From Longicatena sp. (GTDB lineage: Bacteria > Bacillota_I > Bacilli_A > Erysipelotrichales > Erysipelotrichaceae), in contig JAHHST010000040.1 in assembly GCA_020025055.1 (NCBI GenBank), positions 1 to 13,132 on the forward strand: a DNA stretch of 13,132 bases, given 5' to 3'. Below are positions 1 to 6,918 of this stretch, one piece after another (position 1 is the first letter of the stretch; each line of letters begins with the position of its first letter). A model generated the notes under the pieces. It worked only from the letters and a program-made list of their open reading frames with translations. It made no database searches and was not told where the DNA came from. A program made the translations under genes and the position numbers.

Positions 1-392
1 ATTTGTTGCATTTGTTGGTTTTACAATTGCTGTTGCTTTTGTGCTTTCTCCTACATGTAATGTGTCCTTTTCCACCTGTATTTCTACTTTTGTTACTTCG
101 ACTTCTACTGGTTTCTCTGTTTCTTCTTTAATTACAGTAATTTTAACTTCTGCTTTTTTACCATTTGCAGTTGTTGCGATGATAGTTGCTGTTCCCGCTT
201 TCTTTGCAGTTATCGTTCCATCTTTACTAACTGCAAGTACTTCTGGATTTGTTGTTTCCCACATTACAGTTGGATTTGTTGCATTTGCTGGTTTTACAAT
301 TGCTGTTGCTTTTACGCTCTCCCCTACATGTAATGTATCTTTTTCTACTTTTACCTCTATTTCTGTTACTTCGACTTTTTCTGGTTTCTCTG
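1..392 (-). repeat. Tandem Big_2 (Ig-like) coding repeat, 273-bp period
   Basis: Bases 1-119 align without gaps to bases 274-392, an offset of 273 bases or 91 codons. Both copies encode a linker and the start of a bacterial Ig-like domain, including DTLHVGES and KATAIVKP. The near-identity at DNA level points to recent duplication or recombination between modules. The second copy continues off the window, so the total number of repeats is unknown. Such domains usually act as rigid stalks holding a catalytic head away from the wall. Confidence 0.85.
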
Positions 393-3300
393 GTAATTTT
401 GCTAATTCATTACGTAACTGATTTATTGTAGATGTAATATCTTTTTTCTTTGACAATGCACTTTCATACATTGCTGTTGCTTCAACATAAGCTTGATAGA
501 ATGAGGCATATTCTTTCGTATTTTCAAACGTCAATTTATTTTCATCAATTTTTAAACTTGCTTCTTCTAAAAGTTTCTTCAACATACCTTTATCTACCGT
601 TTCGTATGCTTCAAACTCTCTTAATTTAAATGATGAGCCATTATTTTGTATTCCTTGTACTCTTAAATATTGAGTAGAAAGTGGCTGATTAAATTGAATT
701 ACATTTTCATTTTCACCATTAATCGTTTGAAGGTCTGTCCATACTTTACCATTTTGTGATGTTTGTAATTTGAATTTAATTGGTGCTTTATCCCATTGAA
801 GTACAACTTTGCTAATATCATAAGTATCACGCATATCAACCGCAAATGTACTATCATTATGTCCACCTTCAAAATAAGAATCTTTTTCACTAACATCACT
901 TGTATGGCTACCATCTAATGCGTTTCCATCTCCATCGATTGCTTTCCATCCAACGCGTAATTTCTTCCAATCAATATCATAATTTCCTTCACCTTTTTTC
1001 TGTGCTACACCGGATGCTGCTTGACCTTGCGCAACGTTTACTTCTTGCACAATCTTTCCTTGTGAAAGATCTTGAATGATTTGTGGACTTAACGCTTTAT
1101 CATACACTTTTATATCTGCTAATTTACCATGTAATCCTTTTCCTATAGTTGTTAAAGGGAATACGAAAGTAGATAATAAATGCTCATAATCATTCTCTGC
1201 AGCTCTTGTTCTACTTAAAACTTTTTCTAATTTACCATTAATATAAAGTTTTGTTACTTGTTGAGTACCTACAATCGTTACATTAACTGGTTGATTTAAA
1301 GCAACCTTATAATTAAAACTTTGATTAAAGTAAGAACGACGTAATCCTAGATTTCCATCTTTTTGAAGTGTTAATCTTCCATCTTTACTATCAAATAATG
1401 GAAGTTCTTCACTATTTTCTTTTCCTAATTGTAAATCAAATTGTACTGTATATGGATAATCGATAGATTGTAAACCTGTTTTGATTGCAGTTTGTCCATC
1501 TAATTCAAGCCAAGCTTTTCCATCTTGTTCTTTTACAATACCACCTTGAATACTACCATTGTATGCATTTCCACTTCCATCATATACCACTTGATCTTTC
1601 ACATTATTAAAATCATAATCTAAAACAAGACCTGTCTTAGATGGAATATTAGATGCTAAGGTTACTCCTGGACCTGCTTGTAAACTTTCGTATTTAAAAC
1701 TATATTCTTCAAAGTCTTGATCCGTGTCTGTTCCACCCCATGTTTTTTCACTTAAAATTGCGGCTTGACGCATAATACGTTCATAATTATCACGTTCTGT
1801 GACTCCCATATCACTAACATCTGCCCATAATGCAGTTTTTGCTCCAAGTAAATTTGGATCTGCCTTTTTCAAAGATTCTCCACCATGAATCACATTTGGA
1901 CTCCAATCGTTAAATACATGCTCTACATTTACAATATCACGTTTATCACGTCCTGGATTTCCATATAGATTAAACGAATCGACATTTACAATTTTAAATC
2001 CTTCTCTACTTCTTTTTGCTGCATTTTCCCAATCTTTTGTCCAATAATCAATTTCTATATCATTATAGTCTTTCGTGCTGATTCCTTTATTATCGAAATA
2101 ATTTACCATAGAACCCCACATACGAACTTTTTTTCCATTTTCTTTTACTGTATCCGCCATTTCACGAATATAGTTACGCATTCCTTGGTATTCATTATTT
2201 TGAATTCCCCAGTATTCATCCACACCAATATGTACCGTGTCTCCCATAAATACTGGATTTTCTCCTTCTAAATATTCACCAAATAATGTTTTCATAAATT
2301 GGGTAGACCATTCTCCCTCTTTTCCAGTTAAAGATAATAATTCCCAATCGCGACGATTATGAATAGTACCATTAATCTCTGGTAGTACTTTTTTTACTTC
2401 ATCTAAATGATTTTTTACATATTTTGTAAATAATAAAGAATGTCCTGGTGCATCAATTTCAGAAATAGAATTCATTCCATAATTTGAAGCATATGCTTGT
2501 AAATTACGATACTCCTCTTTTGTATATTGTGGAGAACCTCCAAATTCTTTATTATAGTATTCATCATTTTTACGATCTGTTTTTAAACTTGGAAATTTTT
2601 CACTTTGTAGACGGAACATTGCTTCTGAGTTTTTCCAATATTCATAATCTCCACGATTTCCTCCAGTGGCGATATGACGGTTGTCATTTAAATGAAAATG
2701 TACTTCATTAATTTTATAGAAAGATAATGTTTTTACAATATCCTTTAAAGCATCTAAACGATATGGTGTACGCGCAACATCAATCATCACTCCACGTACT
2801 TCATATTTTGAAAAGTCTCTAATGACTCCTTTAGGGAATGTATATTCTCCTTTTTGTCTATAGAATACTTGTTCCAAAGTAACTGTTCCATAAAAACATC
2901 CATTGTATCCATTACTAAGAATATGAATACCTTCCTCATTTGCAGTTAATAAATATCCTTCTTTTCCTGTATCATAAGTGTCTTTCGCAAGTGATTCAAT
3001 CACAATATCATTTGCTTTTGCTTTTTGATTATGTACAATTTCGAAAGTCCATCCAGTGATTTGCTTCATATCTGTCTGAAATTGTTTTGCCACTTGATCT
3101 AAACCAATATTTGCAGCATCTTTTAAAATAATCTTAGAGTCTTTTGTAAGTTTTACATCTCCTTGATAACCATACCATTCTTGAATACTAGGAATGACTT
3201 TAGGTTCCTGATTTTGATTCTCTAATTTTGGGAATAAAGTAGAATTCTTTGCACGTTTGTTTGGTACACGCACTTGAAAAGATTTTTCAGCTTTATCTTT

Positions 3301-4665
3301 TGGATTATTTTTATTTGTTACTTCTAAAATAATTTCCATTTGATAATCGTACATATTATGAGAACTGATTTTTCCATCATCAGAAATTACTTGTGGAAAT
3401 TCACTTCCCTTTACATGAATTTCATATCCTTCAGGCATTTTTGGTAATGGTACTGTTTTAGAATCTTGAGTAATCGCATCTAATGCAGTCACTGCTTGCA
3501 TTGCTTCTTGTGCTGTTTCTGGTGATGGATTTACTACATCTGGTGTTTGCACTTGTGTACCATTGATTTCAATTTCAAATAATGAAACACTTACTCCAGC
3601 TGCTTGTGGATTTACTTTATGAAATACAAATTTTACATAGCGATCTAATCTTGGAATATCTTTAATTGTATCCACTGGATTTTGATCAGTCAAAGATTCT
3701 CTTGTCATATGTTTAACAGTTTTCCACGCTGTTTTTTTATCTGGTCTTGTTTGAATTTCATAATCTGTTGAATATACACGTTTAAAAAATGATAACTCAA
3801 CCTTTGTGATATCAGTTACTTCATTTCGCAAATCAATTTCTAACCATTGAGCGGTTTGTTGTTGGTTTGGATTTGACCCTGTTTTCATTTGTGGTGCTGA
3901 CCATCTTGAATCTTCTGTTTTTTTACCATCAACTACAAATTCTGGTTTGCAATGTTCAGCACCAGCCTCTACTCCAGAAGCTGTTACTTTTTTTCCTAAT
4001 GCAATATTTCCAGTAACTGTTTCATAACCATCTTCACTTTTTTTCGTTCCCATTACTTCGAATTCACGAACACCGATACTTCTATTTGCTGCATTCGCAT
4101 TTCCAGAAGTAAAACGTAATCTTAAATAGCGAGAAACTTCAATTGGTTTTCCTTCTTTTTTCAAATCTACAGATTTTATTAGATCTTTCTCTTCACCAGA
4201 TGGTACATTGACTGTTTGAATCGTTTTCCATGTAGCTTGATCATGATTTTCATTCGATGTTTCAATTATAAAATTACCATACAATTTCGCAAAAAACTTT
4301 ACATTCACTTGTGAAATTAGGCTAGTTCCACCTAAATCTACTTCTAACCATTGTTCACTAAATTTGGAGTCTTCTCCACTTTGCCAACGACTATTTTGTT
4401 CAGCATCTGTTTGATTTCCAGAAATTCCATCAACAGCCCCTTCTGGTCTTCTAGCTGGTACTCCATTTGCTTCTGGTAAGTACTTAGAAGCACGTACTGG
4501 AGCATGCAATGCTAGATTTTTTTCATTATGATTATTCTCTTTTTTTGCTTCATTCAAAACTTGTTCACTCTGTGCATTTTTTGCCTGTACAAGCGTATAT
4601 TCTGATGTATACAAGTTACTTGTACCTAATACAATCGCCATGAGTGATGCAATTAGCTTTTTCAT
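1..4665 (-). CDS. Secreted multimodular GH20 beta-N-acetylhexosaminidase (C-terminus off window)
   Basis: A retaining family 20 glycosidase that would release GlcNAc/GalNAc-type sugars, or a disaccharide, from glycans outside the cell. The frame is open for 1,555 codons and leaves the window at base 1. The start is the ATG at 4665, 5 bases after AAGAAGGAGA. Domains in order: signal peptide 1 to about 29 (MKKLIASLMAIVLG, cleavage near VQA); F5/8C domains about 60-208 and 219-370; Ig-like segment 373-470; GH20b-type N-terminal domain about 486-618; GH20 barrel about 620-980, with HFHLNDN, EIDAPGH and the catalytic pair D816-E817 in HIGVDEYW; LamG-like about 1009-1199; third F5/8C about 1207-1356; FIVAR-like helices 1357-1425; Big_2 repeats from 1428 and 1519. 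The catalytic motif has Val where most GH20 enzymes have Gly, so substrate (hexosaminide or lacto-N-biose type) is open. A wall anchor, if any, is beyond the edge. Confidence 0.93.
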   Translation of the reverse strand, partial: MKKLIASLMAIVLGTSNLYTSEYTLVQAKNAQSEQVLNEAKKENNHNEKNLALHAPVRASKYLPEANGVPARRPEGAVDGISGNQTDAEQNSRWQSGEDSKFSEQWLEVDLGGTSLISQVNVKFFAKLYGNFIIETSNENHDQATWKTIQTVNVPSGEEKDLIKSVDLKKEGKPIEVSRYLRLRFTSGNANAANRSIGVREFEVMGTKKSEDGYETVTGNIALGKKVTASGVEAGAEHCKPEFVVDGKKTEDSRWSAPQMKTGSNPNQQQTAQWLEIDLRNEVTDITKVELSFFKRVYSTDYEIQTRPDKKTAWKTVKHMTRESLTDQNPVDTIKDIPRLDRYVKFVFHKVNPQAAGVSVSLFEIEINGTQVQTPDVVNPSPETAQEAMQAVTALDAITQDSKTVPLPKMPEGYEIHVKGSEFPQVISDDGKISSHNMYDYQMEIILEVTNKNNPKDKAEKSFQVRVPNKRAKNSTLFPKLENQNQEPKVIPSIQEWYGYQGDVKLTKDSKIILKDAANIGLDQVAKQFQTDMKQITGWTFEIVHNQKAKANDIVIESLAKDTYDTGKEGYLLTANEEGIHILSNGYNGCFYGTVTLEQVFYRQKGEYTFPKGVIRDFSKYEVRGVMIDVARTPYRLDALKDIVKTLSFYKINEVHFHLNDNRHIATGGNRGDYEYWKNSEAMFRLQSEKFPSLKTDRKNDEYYNKEFGGSPQYTKEEYRNLQAYASNYGMNSISEIDAPGHSLLFTKYVKNHLDEVKKVLPEINGTIHNRRDWELLSLTGKEGEWSTQFMKTLFGEYLEGENPVFMGDTVHIGVDEYWGIQNNEYQGMRNYIREMADTVKENGKKVRMWGSMVNYFDNKGISTKDYNDIEIDYWTKDWENAAKRSREGFKIVNVDSFNLYGNPGRDKRDIVNVEHVFNDWSPNVIHGGESLKKADPNLLGAKTALWADVSDMGVTERDNYERIMRQAAILSEKTWGGTDTDQDFEEYSFKYESLQAGPGVTLASNIPSKTGLVLDYDFNNVKDQVVYDGSGNAYNGSIQGGIVKEQDGKAWLELDGQTAIKTGLQSIDYPYTVQFDLQLGKENSEELPLFDSKDGRLTLQKDGNLGLRRSYFNQSFNYKVALNQPVNVTIVGTQQVTKLYINGKLEKVLSRTRAAENDYEHLLSTFVFPLTTIGKGLHGKLADIKVYDKALSPQIIQDLSQGKIVQEVNVAQGQAASGVAQKKGEGNYDIDWKKLRVGWKAIDGDGNALDGSHTSDVSEKDSYFEGGHNDSTFAVDMRDTYDISKVVLQWDKAPIKFKLQTSQNGKVWTDLQTINGENENVIQFNQPLSTQYLRVQGIQNNGSSFKLREFEAYETVDKGMLKKLLEEASLKIDENKLTFENTKEYASFYQAYVEATAMYESALSKKKDITSTINQLRNELAKLPEKPEKVEVTEIEVKVEKDTLHVGESVKATAIVKPANATNPTVMWETTNPEVLAVSKDGTITAKKAGTATIIATTANGKKAEVKITVIKEETEKPVEVEVTKVEIQVEKDTLHVGESTKATAIVKPTNATN

Positions 4666-4670
4666 TTTAT

Positions 4671-4680
4671 TCTCCTTCTT
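4671..4680 (-). promoter_or_regulatory. Ribosome binding site of the GH20 gene
   Basis: The minus strand reads AAGAAGGAGA, ending 5 bases before the ATG at 4665. It fixes the start of an MKKLIASL signal peptide, which makes sense for a secreted enzyme. Confidence 0.8.
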
Positions 4681-4695
4681 TCCTATTAATTCCAG

Positions 4696-4709
4696 TGTAA
4701 GCGCTTAAA
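4696..4709. promoter_or_regulatory. cre operator (CcpA binding site) of the GH20 gene
   Basis: TGTAAGCGCTTAAA matches the cre consensus TGWAANCGNTNWCA at all specified positions but one, on either strand, around a perfect TTAAGCGCTTAA-type core. It lies between the proposed -10 element and the ribosome binding site, about 31 bases before the ATG, covering the expected transcription start. In Firmicutes this position is used for repression by CcpA with HPr-Ser-P when a preferred sugar is present. The match is seen; the regulation is inferred. Confidence 0.82.
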
Positions 4710-4717
4710 GCATAACA
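4709..4717 (-). promoter_or_regulatory. Possible extended -10 promoter element of the GH20 gene
   Basis: The minus strand reads TG-T-TATGCT, an extended -10 (TGn plus 4 of 6 matches to TATAAT). No good -35 is found 17 bases upstream, which an extended -10 can tolerate. Transcription would begin near 4702, inside the cre site. A weaker alternative is TTTAGA, 18 bases, TATGTT. Confidence 0.4.
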
Positions 4718-4787
4718 TATTTTTTTCTATTTTCCTATCTAAATATATATTTATTGGACTTCTATACTATCTTTTATCTATCAAACT

Positions 4788-4822
4788 ATAAAAAAGCACC
4801 TTCTTTTCATTTGGAGGTGCTT
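4788..4822 (-). terminator. Rho-independent terminator of the activase/dehydratase/CmpB-like operon
   Basis: On the minus strand AAGCACCT and AGGTGCTT form a perfect 8-bp stem around a 13-base loop, followed by a T-run. It starts about 28 bases after the stop codon of the membrane protein gene and insulates that operon from the GH20 promoter immediately downstream. Confidence 0.88.
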
Positions 4823-4849
4823 CTTTTGTACCATCTTTCATAAAATTCT

Positions 4850-5650
4850 TTATTTTAAATATTTTTGAATTGTTGTAAAGATTTCTTCGATTTTTAGTTT
4901 TGTATTTCTTTCAATTCTATGAGGGAAAGCACGATTAATACGTTCATGTACTTTTCTTTTCCGTTTTTTCTTTTCTTCTATAAAATCATATAATTTTTGT
5001 ACTTGTAATGTTAATTTATCATCATCAATTGTACCATCTAATAAATTCTTAATATTTTGAGCAAAGGATTCATCAGATAAGGATTGTATTCTAGTTTTAA
5101 ATTCTTTTTTCAATTCATTCATTCGAACTTCAATTTCCATAATATCTTTATTTCGTTTTAATAATGCCATTGTTGTATTTACAAGATCATAAACAAACAA
5201 GCATCCAATAACAACACAGACTAACCACTTATAAGAAGATGGGATATCTTGAACAAAAGCAACGATACGTGGATGAATACAACAATATACGACAATAGAT
5301 AATATACCAAATAAGATGGAGTTTCTTAAACATACTCTTCCATGAAGATTAAAACGATATGTGGAATAATCCCACCATTTTGTATGAAAGATTACTTCCA
5401 TAATCCAACTTGTAATATATTCTAAAATACTTGTTACTACAACACCCGCTAAAAATAAAAGAACGATATTTGAAGCAAATGGATGTAGTAAATATAAAAC
5501 TAATAAAGCTCCACATCCATAAATGGGACAATATGGTCCCATTAAAAACCCTCTATTAATGAACTTCTTTTCAGGGATGCTACAATAAATACATTCACAT
5601 ACCCATCCTAAAAAACTATATATTATAAAATATAAAAATATATTTTCCAT
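4850..5650 (-). CDS. CmpB-like putative ABC transporter permease (PF06541-type membrane protein)
   Basis: A 266-residue integral membrane protein of the family named putative ABC-transporter type IV (ABC_trans_CmpB). Its biochemical role is not established, and no ATPase partner is nearby. About five membrane segments are visible (near 3-22, 45-58, 61-88, 108-125, 141-163), followed by a charged cytoplasmic tail of about 100 residues rich in Lys/Glu, probably helical. Family signatures are GWVCE at 15-19, NRGFLMGPYCPIYG at 32-45 and WWDYS with NLHGRVCL at 92-108. Several Cys residues fall in or next to the membrane segments. The ATG at 5650 has AAGGAGG 7 bases upstream. It is the last gene of a three-gene operon, 23 bases after the dehydratase-like gene, which suggests a functional tie to that Fe-S system. 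The family call is firm; transport is not shown. Confidence 0.82.
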   Translation of the reverse strand: MENIFLYFIIYSFLGWVCECIYCSIPEKKFINRGFLMGPYCPIYGCGALLVLYLLHPFASNIVLLFLAGVVVTSILEYITSWIMEVIFHTKWWDYSTYRFNLHGRVCLRNSILFGILSIVVYCCIHPRIVAFVQDIPSSYKWLVCVVIGCLFVYDLVNTTMALLKRNKDIMEIEVRMNELKKEFKTRIQSLSDESFAQNIKNLLDGTIDDDKLTLQVQKLYDFIEEKKKRKRKVHERINRAFPHRIERNTKLKIEEIFTTIQKYLK

Positions 5651-5673
5651 CGCAAAACCTCCTTATGTTGATT

Positions 5674-6918
5674 TTACTTTTGCACCTTATATAAGTCTTC
5701 CATTAATTTTGCATTACTTAACATTAATTTAATTCGATTTTCTTGATTTACTTTTGTTGCGCTAGGATCATAATCAATCAAGGCAACATTTGCCATTGGA
5801 TATTGATTTTTTACTTTTCGCATCATTCCTTTAGCAACAATATGATTTGGTAAACAACCGAATGGTTGACAACACACAATGTTATTTACACCATGTTGGA
5901 TTAAGCTGACCATTTCACAAGTTAATAGCCAACCTTCTCCCATCTTAACTCCTCGATCAATCATATCAATACTACATTCTTTTACTTCTTTAAACGAATC
6001 TGGGCAACGGAACGTACCATCTTTTTTTAGAATAGAAATTGCTTTATTTTGTAAATGTTGAATATACGAACTAGCAAGTTTCGCAAAACCATGTATCCGT
6101 TTATTTCGTTGATAATACGCATGATCAATAGTAACGTTCTCTAAACAGTAGAGTGCAAAATCTAATACTCCACTTACCACTGGTTCACATCCTTCACTAA
6201 TTAAATATTCTTCCAAATGGTTATTTCCTAATGGTGAATATTTCATATAGATTTCTCCAACAATTCCTACTTTAATCTTTTTAGCATTGGTACGTTTGAT
6301 ATTTGAAAAATCTTTAACCATTGCTTTTAAATTTCTAGTTAAATGCATATATTGTAAACAATCAAACTGCATATTTAACTTTTGAATCCATTGATCCACT
6401 ACCTGCTTTGTATCATCTTTTTGTATTTCATATGGTTGACATTGATTTCTTAACCAAACTAAAATATCCCCGTATAAAAATGCATATAATAATTGCCATA
6501 TCATTTTAAAAGTCAAACGGAAACCACTGTTTTTTTCTAAATGACTCGCGTTTGCAGAAATGACAGGAACATTTTCAAATCCTGCCTGTACTAAAGCTTT
6601 TCGAAGTAGGTGAATATAATTACTCGCTCTACAACCACCTCCTGTTTGTGTAATGGCAAGGGCTACATGGTCTTTATCATAGTTCCCACTTTTTAACGCT
6701 TGAATCATTTGTCCTATTACAATTAATGCAGGATAACATGTATCGTTATGAACATAGCGTAATCCTTCTTCTACAATATTTGTATTTTCGCTTTGAAGAA
6801 CTTCGACGTTATATCCAGCATTTGTTAAAATCCGTTTTAAAAATTGAAAATGGATTGGAAGCATACTCGGAATTAAAATCGTATGCGTTTTTTTCATTTC
6901 TTTTGTAAATTCTTGCAT
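5674..6918 (-). CDS. 2-hydroxyacyl-CoA dehydratase (HgdB/HgdC-subunit-like) protein
   Basis: A 414-residue cytoplasmic protein resembling the dehydratase component fold of 2-hydroxyacyl-CoA dehydratases and benzoyl-CoA reductases (PF06050-like). In this family ATP-driven electrons from an activase are passed to an Fe-S cluster. Key features: ILIPSMLPIHF near the start, NDTCYPA with C61, QTGGGCRASNYI with C96, GEGWLLTCEM with C334, and CCQPFGCLPNHIVAKGM with C349, C350 and C355. These Cys residues are plausible cluster ligands. The ATG at 6918 is chosen because AAAGGGAG lies 8 bases upstream; an in-frame ATG at 6897 overlaps the upstream stop as ATGA but lacks such a site, and the far ATG at 6963 is well inside the upstream gene. 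The gene overlaps the activase gene by 25 bases. In related Firmicutes this part is the C-terminal third of one protein of about 1,400 residues. Substrate unknown. Confidence 0.85.
   Translation of the reverse strand: MQEFTKEMKKTHTILIPSMLPIHFQFLKRILTNAGYNVEVLQSENTNIVEEGLRYVHNDTCYPALIVIGQMIQALKSGNYDKDHVALAITQTGGGCRASNYIHLLRKALVQAGFENVPVISANASHLEKNSGFRLTFKMIWQLLYAFLYGDILVWLRNQCQPYEIQKDDTKQVVDQWIQKLNMQFDCLQYMHLTRNLKAMVKDFSNIKRTNAKKIKVGIVGEIYMKYSPLGNNHLEEYLISEGCEPVVSGVLDFALYCLENVTIDHAYYQRNKRIHGFAKLASSYIQHLQNKAISILKKDGTFRCPDSFKEVKECSIDMIDRGVKMGEGWLLTCEMVSLIQHGVNNIVCCQPFGCLPNHIVAKGMMRKVKNQYPMANVALIDYDPSATKVNQENRIKLMLSNAKLMEDLYKVQK

Noticed and set aside
41..421. Open plus-strand frame of 126 codons rich in Ser/Thr/Phe with internal repetition
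   Set aside because: It is antisense to the Big_2 repeats of the GH20 gene, and its repetition mirrors them. It has no ribosome binding site or family resemblance.
699..914. Open minus-strand frame of 71 codons
   Set aside because: It lies in another frame inside the third F5/8C domain of the GH20 protein, whose translation is clearly the real one.
2484..2711. Plus-strand frame of 75 codons
   Set aside because: Antisense to the GH20 barrel; no supporting signal. The same applies to the plus-strand frames at 7133-7381, 8050-8304, 8353-8559 and 10761-10958.
5349..5531. Minus-strand frame of 60 codons inside the CmpB-like gene
   Set aside because: Out-of-frame shadow of a gene with clear family motifs; no ribosome binding site.
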